The notes beneath the pieces were generated by a model that searched no databases, was not told the origin of the DNA, and saw nothing but the letters and a program-made list of their open reading frames with translations. Positions 1-8,557 of a stretch of DNA of 64,000 nucleotides are shown piece by piece. The stretch is taken from NCBI GenBank assembly GCA_021372865.1, contig JAJFTO010000012.1, positions 1 through 64,000 on the forward strand, given 5' to 3'. How positions within the stretch are numbered: the stretch's first letter is position 1; every line of letters starts with the position of its first letter. Source of the stretch: Porphyromonadaceae bacterium. Lineage in GTDB: Bacteria > Bacteroidota > Bacteroidia > Bacteroidales > Dysgonomonadaceae. Made by a program: the position numbers and the translations under genes.

Positions 1-1379
1 CCGATGCAAAACTTACTGAAAATATTACCCAAAATTTCGTCGGTGGAGATCTCGCCGGTGATTTCGCCGAGGTAGAACACGCATTCACGGATATCCTGAG
101 AAAGGAAATCGTGGGTGATACCCACTTCAAGGCCTTCCTTCACGCGGTGAATGGCTTCAAGGGCGCTTTTGAGCGATTCATAGTGGCGCAGGTTGGTCAC
201 AATCACATCTCCCTCTCCAATGGAGGGAATGGCAGCAGCTTCTACCAGCAGTCTTTGCAATCGGTCGGTATTGTGGTGCTGCTTCGCAGAGATAAAGAGC
301 CTGTCTGCACCAAGCTCCGGGAAGAGGGTATCAAAATCGGCACGTACGTCCTCAGAAACCAGGTCGGCTTTGTTGAACAACAGAATCACCTGTTTGTCCT
401 GCAGTGTGGGTATGATGGAGGCAGCCAGTATTTCAATCTGATCGCGTGGGGTGGTCATGTCGATCATCCAGAGGACGATGGAAGCCTGCTCAATCTTGCG
501 AAAGGTACGCTCAATGCCCAATGTTTCAATGGTATCGGTTGTCTGCCGGATGCCGGCCGTATCAATAAAGCGGAAGGTCACTCCCCCCATGTTCACCGTA
601 TCTTCAATCACGTCGCGTGTGGTGCCGTGGATGTCGCTGACTATGGCCTTCTCTTCGTTGAGCAACAGGTTCAACAATGTGGATTTCCCCACGTTCGTTT
701 CTCCTATAATTGCTACCGGTATTCCGCTTTTGATCGCATTCCCTAACCGGAACGAGTCCACCAGGGTCTGAATCTCCTCTTCAATCTCGTGGGTCAGCTC
801 GTGTAATTTCTCCCGGTTGGCAAACTCCACATCCTCCTCCGAAAAATCGAGTTCCAGCTCGATCAGGGAGACAAACTGCAGCAGCTTATCACGCAGCAAT
901 GCCAGCTTGCGGGCAAAGCCGCCGCGCATCTGGTTCATGGCCACACGGTGCGATGTCCGGGAAGTAGAAGCGATCAGGTCGGCCACTGCTTCAGCCTGGC
1001 TCAGGTCGAACTTGCCATTGCGAAAAGCACGTCGCGTAAATTCACCTGCCTTCGCCATGCGGGCTCCCTCGCCCAGAAGCAGCTCCATAATGCGCTGCTG
1101 GATGTAGACCGACCCGTGACAGGAGATCTCCATGCTTTCTTCTCCAGTGAAAGAATGAGGTGCCCGAAAGACGGTCACCAGCACCTCGTCGATTAGTTCT
1201 TCACCTGCATGTATTTGCCCGAAGTGGACTGTGTTGGCCGCTGCCTCAGCCAGCTTTCTTCCCGAAGGCGAAGAAAACACCCTGTCCATGAGTCCGATGC
1301 TCCCTTCCCCGGACAACCTGACCACGGCAATGGCGCCCATGCCGGGAGGGGTAGAAATGGCACAAATAACTTCTGACAT
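1..1379 (-). CDS. mnmE: tRNA uridine-5-carboxymethylaminomethyl(34) GTPase MnmE, 3' end cut by window edge
   Basis: Together with MnmG, MnmE modifies the wobble uridine of several tRNAs in the cytoplasm. The reading frame runs from ATG at 1379 off the left edge. The last readable residues are FSKFCIG, which lacks only the final Lys and stop of the conserved C-terminal CIGK motif whose Cys is needed for modification. An N-terminal folate-binding domain covers about residues 1-120. A helical domain surrounds an inserted G domain with the P-loop GETNVGKST at 226-234 and DTAG at 273-276. Start: the only ATG that gives the conserved N-terminus (ISTPPGMGAIAVVRLSG). It begins 6 bp after the stop of the upstream nucleoside kinase, so the two are probably cotranscribed. 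Confidence 0.97.
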   Translation of the reverse strand, partial: MSEVICAISTPPGMGAIAVVRLSGEGSIGLMDRVFSSPSGRKLAEAAANTVHFGQIHAGEELIDEVLVTVFRAPHSFTGEESMEISCHGSVYIQQRIMELLLGEGARMAKAGEFTRRAFRNGKFDLSQAEAVADLIASTSRTSHRVAMNQMRGGFARKLALLRDKLLQFVSLIELELDFSEEDVEFANREKLHELTHEIEEEIQTLVDSFRLGNAIKSGIPVAIIGETNVGKSTLLNLLLNEEKAIVSDIHGTTRDVIEDTVNMGGVTFRFIDTAGIRQTTDTIETLGIERTFRKIEQASIVLWMIDMTTPRDQIEILAASIIPTLQDKQVILLFNKADLVSEDVRADFDTLFPELGADRLFISAKQHHNTDRLQRLLVEAAAIPSIGEGDVIVTNLRHYESLKSALEAIHRVKEGLEVGITHDFLSQDIRECVFYLGEITGEISTDEILGNIFSKFCI

Positions 1380-1385
1380 ATGCAT

Positions 1386-3056
1386 TTAATAACGGAAACT
1401 GCTTCCTCCCAGAAATTCGCGCAACAGCGAGGTGGGCGGCAGTTCACGATCGGTGATGTAATTGAAATAACTTAAAAACTTAAGTAGCCGATAAGCTTCG
1501 GAATACTCCGGAACCGTGCGGGGCACCTGCATCAGGACGGGCTCGGCATGACGACGGATGGCCGCCAGCTCATAGATCATAGCCGAGTTAAACATCACAT
1601 CGGCATTCTCCTGGAAAGGAAAGATCCACTTTTCCTCTCCGTGGCGCACGCTGTCCCAGCGTGAGATGGTCTGTTCTGCCGAATAACCGCGATAACGGTA
1701 GTCGCGCACGATGCGTCGGATAAGGCGGTTGTCGGAAGCCGGGATCCAGTTGTGGTCGTCGAGCGAGATGGTCGTCAGTGCCGACACGTAGACCTTGAAT
1801 ATTTTGTCCTGCGGTATGTGTGCGGTCAGTTCGGGATTGAGGCCATGAATTCCTTCCACGATGAGGATGCTGTTGTCGGTCATCTTCAGAAAATTCTTTT
1901 TATATTCCCGTTTTCCTGTGACGAAATTATAGAAAGGGAGCTCCACCTCTTCACCCTGCATCAGCTGGAGCATATGCTTTTCAAAAAGATCCAGGTCAAG
2001 GGCATAGAGCGACTCATAATCCTTCTCCCCATTTTCATCGAGGGGCGTTTTGTCTCTGTCTACAAAATAATCATCGAGCGAGATACCTACCGGCGTGAGC
2101 AGGTTCACCAGCAGCTGAATTTCCAGCCGTTTACGGAAGGTGGTCTTCCCTGATGAAGAGGGACCCGATATCAATACCACCCGCACACCTTCCTGAAACC
2201 TACGGGTAATCTCTTCGGCAATCTCTCCGATCTGTTTCGACTGGTAGGCTTCGGCCACCTGAATGACTTCCGACATGCGGCCTTCCAGCTTGGCCTGGTT
2301 TAGGTCGCCCACATTATCAAGACGGCTTATCTTTAGAAATTTCAGGTGTTCCCGATATACATTCAACAGTTTCTCCTGCTTCACCTCCGGCTCCAGCTCT
2401 ACAGGATACTCCCGGTTGGGTACCCGCAGCAGGAACCCGCCATTGTGAGGTTGTACATCGAAAATTTTTATGTAACCTGTGGAAGGAGTGAGACAACCGT
2501 AAAAATAATCGATGTATTCGTCCAGTTTCGAATAACGGGCATACAGCATATCAGAAGTCTCCAACAGCCGTGCCTTGTCCTCCATGCCACGCTCCCGAAA
2601 GAGCTGTACCACCTTCATGGTCTCCTCCTCCACCTGCACAAAGGGGATATCGGCTTCCACGATCTCGCGCATCCTGTTCCGGATGGCATCGAGCTCCTGC
2701 TTTCCGACCGGCACATCCGACTCAATCTGGAAATAATATCCCTTCGATACGGCATGCTCGATGTACATCTCGGCGTTGGGCAAGAGGTCATCTACCGCCT
2801 TGGCCAGGATAAAACAAAGTGAACGAACATACGTACGCATAGCGGAAGAGTTGCTCAGATCGACAAACTCGATTGTTTTGGGACGATAAACCCGGTAAGC
2901 TAGTGACTCGGTTTTGTTGTTTATTTTTGCATTGGCAATGAGATAGGGTAACTTCACTCCGAAAATGTCAATCAACGCTGTCAGGGGTGTTCCTACCTCC
3001 ACATCCTTCTCTTCTCCCGTGTTGATACATTTTACTTTTACCTTGTCGTTATTCAT
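1386..3056 (-). CDS. Nucleoside (uridine-type) kinase with N-terminal TGS and ThrRS-like domains
   Basis: A 556-residue protein of a family common in Bacteroidetes and Firmicutes, annotated as nucleoside kinase or uridine kinase. An N-terminal TGS-type segment (about 5-65) and a threonyl-tRNA-synthetase second-additional-domain-like segment (about 85-220) precede a P-loop kinase domain. The P-loop GPSSSGKT lies at about 298-305, followed by SLDDYFVDRDKTPLDENG and the IVEGIHGLNP motif, typical of uridine kinase/phosphoribulokinase folds. It is predicted to phosphorylate a nucleoside; the substrate is not determined by sequence. I chose ATG 3056 over the GTG at 3086 because it gives a compact TGS N-terminus. 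It lies 6 bp upstream of mnmE and diverges from the phosphate transporter. Confidence 0.88.
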   Translation of the reverse strand: MNNDKVKVKCINTGEEKDVEVGTPLTALIDIFGVKLPYLIANAKINNKTESLAYRVYRPKTIEFVDLSNSSAMRTYVRSLCFILAKAVDDLLPNAEMYIEHAVSKGYYFQIESDVPVGKQELDAIRNRMREIVEADIPFVQVEEETMKVVQLFRERGMEDKARLLETSDMLYARYSKLDEYIDYFYGCLTPSTGYIKIFDVQPHNGGFLLRVPNREYPVELEPEVKQEKLLNVYREHLKFLKISRLDNVGDLNQAKLEGRMSEVIQVAEAYQSKQIGEIAEEITRRFQEGVRVVLISGPSSSGKTTFRKRLEIQLLVNLLTPVGISLDDYFVDRDKTPLDENGEKDYESLYALDLDLFEKHMLQLMQGEEVELPFYNFVTGKREYKKNFLKMTDNSILIVEGIHGLNPELTAHIPQDKIFKVYVSALTTISLDDHNWIPASDNRLIRRIVRDYRYRGYSAEQTISRWDSVRHGEEKWIFPFQENADVMFNSAMIYELAAIRRHAEPVLMQVPRTVPEYSEAYRLLKFLSYFNYITDRELPPTSLLREFLGGSSFRY

Positions 3057-3180
3057 ATCATCTTTTTTGAGAAGACGAATATACACTATTTTTTGCAGAG
3101 CGTACCATTTTTAGGAAAATGATACAAGTATAATTACCCGTTTTTAATACCTAAGACCTCCATTTTCGGTTATTTTTTTT

Positions 3181-3188
3181 TAAGTTTG
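3181..3188 (+). promoter_or_regulatory. Promoter -7 element for the Na/Pi symporter gene
   Basis: TAAGTTTG matches the Bacteroidota -7 consensus TAnnTTTG, 27 bp before the ATG at 3215. The upstream -33 region is T-rich without a clear TTTG. Confidence 0.5.
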
Positions 3189-3214
3189 TGCACGCAATGA
3201 TGAAATAATCTAAA

Positions 3215-5026
3215 ATGGACTACAGTCTAATCGATTTCTTAAAACTTGTAGGTTCACTGGGCCTCTTTCTCTACGGGATGAAGATCATGAGCGAGGCCTT
3301 ACAGAAGCTGGCCGGCAACAAGCTCAGAAACGTTTTGTCGGCCATGACAAAGAACCGCTTCATGGGTGTGATGACGGGTATGATGATCACTACCCTGATA
3401 CAATCTTCCTCTGCGACCACAGTCATGGCGGTGAGTTTTGTCAATGCCGGACTATTGAGCCTTGTTCAGTCGATCGGAGTCATTATGGGTGCCAATATCG
3501 GTACTACGGTCACAGCCTGGATGATCTCCTTTTTCGGCTTTGGAAAATTTTCGATCAGCGCGCTGGCCATTCCTTTCATGGGTATCGCATTACCGTTGAT
3601 CTTCTCTTCCAGAAGCAGAAACAAATCGATGGGTGAATTTATATTCGGGTTCTCCTTTCTTTTCATGGGTCTTGATTTTCTGCAAAGCTCCATGCCCGAT
3701 CTGCAAAACAACCCGGAGGTACTTGCCTTCGTACAAAACTTCACCGGAATGGGAATCCTTTCCACTCTCTTTTTCCTGACAGTGGGTACGGTCATCACCC
3801 TCATTGTGCAGTCCTCCAGTGCCACAGTAGCTCTCACACTGATTATGGCGGCCAAGGGATGGATTGACTTTCCCAGTGCAGCTGCCATGATACTGGGAGA
3901 GAACATCGGTACCACCATCACCGCCAACCTGGCCGCTATTCCGGCAAACCTCTCGGCAAAAAGAACTGCTTTCTCCCACCTCATGTTCAACGTGTTTGGT
4001 GTACTATGGATGCTACTGGTATTCAAACACTTTGTTCATCTAATTGACAATCTGGTTCCAAGCTTCGCAGGGGCGCATCCTTCCGAGATCACCGGATTTA
4101 TCGCATCGCTCTCACCCGAAGTATATACACAAATAACAACCCTGCCACAGTCGGAGCTCTCACCAGAGCTGGCTGCTTTGCAGGACAAGTACGTCACTTA
4201 CCAGTCAGCCACCTCCTACGGTTTGTCGCTCTTCCACAGCCTGTTCAACATCTGCAACGTATCACTGATGATCTGGTTCGTGAAGATTTATGAGAAGATA
4301 TGTCTCGCAGTGATCAAACCCAAAAAAGGGGAAGAGGAGGACGAAGAGTTCGTACTGCAGTATATCTCTACCGGGCTGGCTTCGACCGATGAGCTCTCCC
4401 TCCTGCAGGCTGAGAAGGAGATGGAAGTGTATACACAACGTGTAAGAAAGATGATTGGTTTCGTAAAAAAGATGACCAACCTGAAGAACAGTGATAAGAA
4501 GTTTCTCAAGCTCTACAACCGGATAGAGAAATACGAGGATATCAGCGACCGGATGGAAGTGGAGATAGGTTCTTACCTCAGCAAGGTATCAGAGGGGAAA
4601 TTAAGCAATCGCAGCAAGGAACGGGTACGTTCTGTCCTGCGTGCAGTAACCGAAATTGAAAGCATTGCCGACTCAGCCTGCAACATTGGACGCCATCTGA
4701 AGAGAAAGATGGAGGCCGAAACGGAGTTTGAAGAAACCATACTCGAGAACATCAACTCCATGTACGAACTCACCGACAAGGCACTCGACAACATGCAGCA
4801 ACTGCTGAAAAACAAAAAGATCACGGAAAGCGATCTGATCAACAGCAAGCACATTGAAACGGTCATCAACGAGAAGCGAAATCAGTTGAAACGGGAAAAT
4901 GTGGAGAATCTCAATCAGAAACTTTACTCCTATCAGAATGGCGTCTTCTACATCGACATCATTTCGGAATGTGAACGCATGGGTGATTATATCATCAACG
5001 TGATTGAATCACTCGAGAAGAATTAA
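3215..5026 (+). CDS. Na/Pi cotransporter family protein with C-terminal PhoU-like domain
   Basis: A 603-residue inner-membrane protein. Two inverted Na_Pi_cotrans repeats carry the family signature twice: QSSSATT at about 63-69 with GANIGTT, and QSSSATV about 140 residues later with GENIGTT. About eight hydrophobic segments fill the first 360 residues. The last 220 are charged and helical and resemble a PhoU domain. The family (NptA/YjbB type) moves phosphate with sodium, in E. coli YjbB outward; the direction here cannot be read from sequence. A good -7 element precedes it. The next gene starts 12 bp after its stop, so read-through into yciH is likely. Confidence 0.93.
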   Translation: MDYSLIDFLKLVGSLGLFLYGMKIMSEALQKLAGNKLRNVLSAMTKNRFMGVMTGMMITTLIQSSSATTVMAVSFVNAGLLSLVQSIGVIMGANIGTTVTAWMISFFGFGKFSISALAIPFMGIALPLIFSSRSRNKSMGEFIFGFSFLFMGLDFLQSSMPDLQNNPEVLAFVQNFTGMGILSTLFFLTVGTVITLIVQSSSATVALTLIMAAKGWIDFPSAAAMILGENIGTTITANLAAIPANLSAKRTAFSHLMFNVFGVLWMLLVFKHFVHLIDNLVPSFAGAHPSEITGFIASLSPEVYTQITTLPQSELSPELAALQDKYVTYQSATSYGLSLFHSLFNICNVSLMIWFVKIYEKICLAVIKPKKGEEEDEEFVLQYISTGLASTDELSLLQAEKEMEVYTQRVRKMIGFVKKMTNLKNSDKKFLKLYNRIEKYEDISDRMEVEIGSYLSKVSEGKLSNRSKERVRSVLRAVTEIESIADSACNIGRHLKRKMEAETEFEETILENINSMYELTDKALDNMQQLLKNKKITESDLINSKHIETVINEKRNQLKRENVENLNQKLYSYQNGVFYIDIISECERMGDYIINVIESLEKN

Positions 5027-5038
5027 AATTAACAAGGT

Positions 5039-5377
5039 ATGAACGACTGGAAAAAACGACTCGATATTGTCTACTCCACCAACCCCGACTATCATTACAA
5101 CAAGGAGAATGAAGAGATGAATGACACGTTGCCCAAAGAAAAACAGCAGTTGCGGGTCAGCCTCGACAAGCGAAACCGGAAAGGTAAGGCAGTGACGTTG
5201 ATCACTGGCTTCACCGGTACGGACGACGACCTGCAGGAGCTGGGCAAGATGCTGAAAATGAAATGCGGCGTGGGCGGATCGGCCAAGGAGGGAGAAATCA
5301 TCGTGCAGGGTGATCACCGCGAGAAGGTGTTGGATATTCTGCAAAAGGAAGGATATGTCAAATCACGCATCATCTGA
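5039..5377 (+). CDS. SUI1/YciH family translation-initiation-factor-like protein
   Basis: A 112-residue protein whose residues about 35-112 form a SUI1 (eIF1-like) fold. The family hallmark is visible in the pattern LRVSLDKRNRKGKAVTLITG, then CGVGGSAKEGEIIVQGDH and a terminal IL-x-x-GY segment. Bacterial members (E. coli YciH) bind ribosomes, and a role in discriminating initiation complexes or stress translation has been proposed. The N-terminal 35 residues are polar and not conserved. The gene overlaps the start of the helicase gene by 23 bp, which suggests translational coupling. Confidence 0.92.
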   Translation: MNDWKKRLDIVYSTNPDYHYNKENEEMNDTLPKEKQQLRVSLDKRNRKGKAVTLITGFTGTDDDLQELGKMLKMKCGVGGSAKEGEIIVQGDHREKVLDILQKEGYVKSRII

Positions 5378-8300
5378 GAGGCAAAGCCTCCATGTGATCA
5401 AAGCATCCGCCGGATCGGGAAAAACGCACCGGCTGACGGGTGAATACCTGCGGCTACTCTTTTCCGGGCCACAACGGTACCGCCACATTCTGGCGGTCAC
5501 CTTTACCAACAAGGCGACCGATGAAATGAAGTCACGCATTGTGAAAGAACTGCACCGACTGGCATCGGGTGAAGATTCCGCTTACCTCCATGCGCTGATG
5601 CAGGATTTTGCCATGGATGAGCGATCGGTTCGTGTGCAGGCCAAAACTATTCTGGAGAATATATTGCACGACTATTCTTCCTTCTCCATCAGCACCATCG
5701 ACCGTTTCTTTCAGCAGACCATGCGCGCCTTCACCAGGGAAATGGGTCTTTCGGGAGGATACAACATTGAGCTGGACGAGTCCTCCTACCTTATGGAGAC
5801 GGTAGAGTTGATGCTCTCGGAGCTGGGGCAGCCCGAAAACAAACAGCTTGCCGACTGGCTGCTGCTCTTCATGCAGCACAACATTGAAGAGGGAAAAAAC
5901 TGGAAGATCGACCGCCAGGTACTGGATCTGGCCGGGGAACTATCCAACGAAACCTATAAGTCGTTCTCCCGGGAGGAACAGACGAAAATTAAAGACAAGG
6001 AATTTCTGCTGTCCTATCAGCAAATGCTGCGGAAAGTCATCCGTGATTATGAAAAAGCGGTGAAAGAGGCGGGTGAAAAAGGAGTGAATCTGATGGACCG
6101 CTTTGGCTTGCACTTCTCCGACTTTAACGGTGGAAGCCGTTCTCCCTTCTCCCACTTCGTGAAATGGGCAAACGGAGAGATGAAACCACCTACCGACACA
6201 TTTATTAATCTGGCGGATAATCCGCAAAAATGGACTACCAAAACAACGCCACCCGAGAAACGGTCGGCCATTGAATCAACCTTCTCCTCCGGGCTGAACG
6301 ATGCAGTAAAAGAAGCTGTCCTTCTTTTCGAAAACAACATCCACTACAATTCCGCGCAGAGCATCCTCCGCAATTTCTATACCCTGGGTATTCTCAACGA
6401 CATCAAAAACAGGCTCCGTAAGTTACAACAGGAAAACAACACCCTGTTCCTCTCCGACACGACGGAATTACTGAATAACATGATCGCCGGCACCGACTCA
6501 CCCTTTATTTACGAGAAGACCGGCACCCGGATCGCCCACTACATGATCGACGAGTTTCAGGACACATCGCGCATGCAGTGGAACAATTTCAAGCCACTGA
6601 TAGGGGAAAGCCTCGCTTCGGGTAATTTCAACCTGATTGTGGGCGACGTGAAACAAAGCATCTACCGGTTCCGGAACTCCGACTGGCAGTTGCTGGAAAG
6701 GCAGGTGACAGACGATTTCAGGGATGGGAACATCCGGGAACACGTGTTGGACACCAACTGGCGCAGCGACATTCGCATCGTGCAGTTCAACGATGCCTTC
6801 TTTACGCAGGCTCCGGCCATCCTGCAAAACAATTTTAATGCGACCACAACGGGTTTGGCCGATACACAGATTACCAATGCTTACCGGGATGCATGTCAAC
6901 ATGTTCCGACAACGAAGACTAAAAGTGGCGGACAGGTACAAATCACCTTTCTGAATGATGATAAAGGAAAAGAAACCCGTTGGAAGGAGGATGTACTGGA
7001 GCGGCTCCCGCATGAGATAGAACGTTTGCAGGATGAGGGTTTCGCACTGAAGGACATCTCCGTGGTGGTAAGATGGAATTCAGAGGCAGCCGAAGTGGCT
7101 GAAAAATTGCTGTCTTACAAGAAGGACCATTCCGAATCGCCCTATAGGTTCGACGTCATCTCAAATGAAGCACTCCTCATTGGCAACGCGCAAAGTGTGA
7201 GGACGGTGATTGCGCTGATGCGCCACTTCCGAAACCCGAAAGACGATACATACCGGATGATTGCAGCCTTCGAATACAATAAGTCGTCGCAACTCCATTT
7301 GGAAGGAGTACCCACTGATTTTCCGGATGCGGTGAAGCCACTGCTAAGTGAGGTGGCTTCGTTACCCTTTTACGACATGATTGAGCGCTTCTTTGCGCTC
7401 ACCGACAGTGCACTCCGTGAACAGGAAAACGCATATATTCAGGCTTTCCTGGATATCGCACTGAAGTTTGGTACCCGTACCACAACCGACTTGGGGGCAT
7501 TCCTCGACTGGTGGGATGAGAAAGGCTGCAAGAAGGCACTCTTCTCACCAGAGGGAATGGATGCCATTCGACTGATTACCATTCACAAATCAAAGGGACT
7601 CGGTTTCGGCGTTGTGATCATGCCTTTTGTAAACTGGGAAGTGGATCACGCCCCCACCCACAACGACATCATCTGGTGTAAGCCGGATGCGGCTCCCTTT
7701 GACGCGCTGAGCGTGATTCCCCTGAAATATGGAAAAGCGCTTGCAGGTACAATTTTCAGGGACGATTATCTGAATGAAAAACGATTTACCTATATTGATA
7801 ACCTCAATCTGCTGTATGTGGCTTTTACCCGGGCAAAGCACAGACTGATCCTGTTTGCACCCAAACCCAATAAACCGGAGCAGGTTGTCACTGTAGCCGA
7901 TCTGCTGTGGCGCAGCATCTCGGAGCAGTCCGCGCTTTCCTTCCATTTCATCGAAGAGGAGACAGCCTCCTCATTCACCTACGGCGAGCCATCACAGTAC
8001 AGGAGCGATGAAAATCAGGGAATTTCGACATACAAAACCGGAAAATGGGAGTCTTTCCCATTCAACCACCGTTTGAAACTGCGGCTGAACTCCATCGGTT
8101 TTTTTAACGACGACGGGCGGCGTGATTACGGGAAGATGATGCACGAGATTGTCAGCCATATTGAAACCCTGGCCGATATTCCGCAGGCGGTGGAGCAGAA
8201 GATTTCTGCCGGTGAACTGCAGGAACGGGAGAGGGAAAGCACCATCCGGGAATTGACAGACTTTCTCTCACTGCCGGAAATAAGCAAATGGTACAGCAAC

Positions 8301-8540
8301 CAATACACCGTTTTAAACGAAGCACAGGTGCTACATCCCCGCCTGGGATTAAGCCGTCCGGACCGGGTGATGATTGGTTCCGATGAAGTGATTGTGGCCG
8401 ATTATAAATTCGGCGAGGTGGAAGACCGGCAATATATCCGGCAGGTACAGCGTTACGTGAAGGCAGTTGAGGAAATGGGATTCAGGCACGTGAGAGGGTT
8501 TGTAGTATATCTGAAATTGGGTATCATCATTCCGGTATAA
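5355..8540 (+). CDS. UvrD/RecB-like helicase-nuclease (AddA-type exonuclease V subunit)
   Basis: A 1061-residue superfamily 1A helicase with a C-terminal RecB-family nuclease, expected to process double-strand breaks for recombination. Motifs in order: P-loop ASAGSGKT (17-24), TFTNKATDEMK, DEFQDTS (motif II), VGDVKQSIYRFR (III), NWRSD (IV), ITIHKSKGLGF (V) and LYVAFTRAK (VI). The nuclease domain near the C-terminus keeps its His (MMHEIV), the Asp of RPDRV and the DYK of IVADYKFG, so it looks active. ATG 5355 was chosen over an upstream frame extension because AAGGAAGG sits just before it and the protein then begins at the helicase core. No AddB-like partner lies next to it. Confidence 0.93.
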   Translation: MSNHASSERQSLHVIKASAGSGKTHRLTGEYLRLLFSGPQRYRHILAVTFTNKATDEMKSRIVKELHRLASGEDSAYLHALMQDFAMDERSVRVQAKTILENILHDYSSFSISTIDRFFQQTMRAFTREMGLSGGYNIELDESSYLMETVELMLSELGQPENKQLADWLLLFMQHNIEEGKNWKIDRQVLDLAGELSNETYKSFSREEQTKIKDKEFLLSYQQMLRKVIRDYEKAVKEAGEKGVNLMDRFGLHFSDFNGGSRSPFSHFVKWANGEMKPPTDTFINLADNPQKWTTKTTPPEKRSAIESTFSSGLNDAVKEAVLLFENNIHYNSAQSILRNFYTLGILNDIKNRLRKLQQENNTLFLSDTTELLNNMIAGTDSPFIYEKTGTRIAHYMIDEFQDTSRMQWNNFKPLIGESLASGNFNLIVGDVKQSIYRFRNSDWQLLERQVTDDFRDGNIREHVLDTNWRSDIRIVQFNDAFFTQAPAILQNNFNATTTGLADTQITNAYRDACQHVPTTKTKSGGQVQITFLNDDKGKETRWKEDVLERLPHEIERLQDEGFALKDISVVVRWNSEAAEVAEKLLSYKKDHSESPYRFDVISNEALLIGNAQSVRTVIALMRHFRNPKDDTYRMIAAFEYNKSSQLHLEGVPTDFPDAVKPLLSEVASLPFYDMIERFFALTDSALREQENAYIQAFLDIALKFGTRTTTDLGAFLDWWDEKGCKKALFSPEGMDAIRLITIHKSKGLGFGVVIMPFVNWEVDHAPTHNDIIWCKPDAAPFDALSVIPLKYGKALAGTIFRDDYLNEKRFTYIDNLNLLYVAFTRAKHRLILFAPKPNKPEQVVTVADLLWRSISEQSALSFHFIEEETASSFTYGEPSQYRSDENQGISTYKTGKWESFPFNHRLKLRLNSIGFFNDDGRRDYGKMMHEIVSHIETLADIPQAVEQKISAGELQERERESTIRELTDFLSLPEISKWYSNQYTVLNEAQVLHPRLGLSRPDRVMIGSDEVIVADYKFGEVEDRQYIRQVQRYVKAVEEMGFRHVRGFVVYLKLGIIIPV

Positions 8541-8557
8541 AATTCCTTTCTTTCGCA

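Noticed and set aside
111..746. 211-codon plus-strand ORF opposite mnmE
   Set aside because: It is an antisense shadow; the minus strand encodes an intact MnmE with every G-domain motif.
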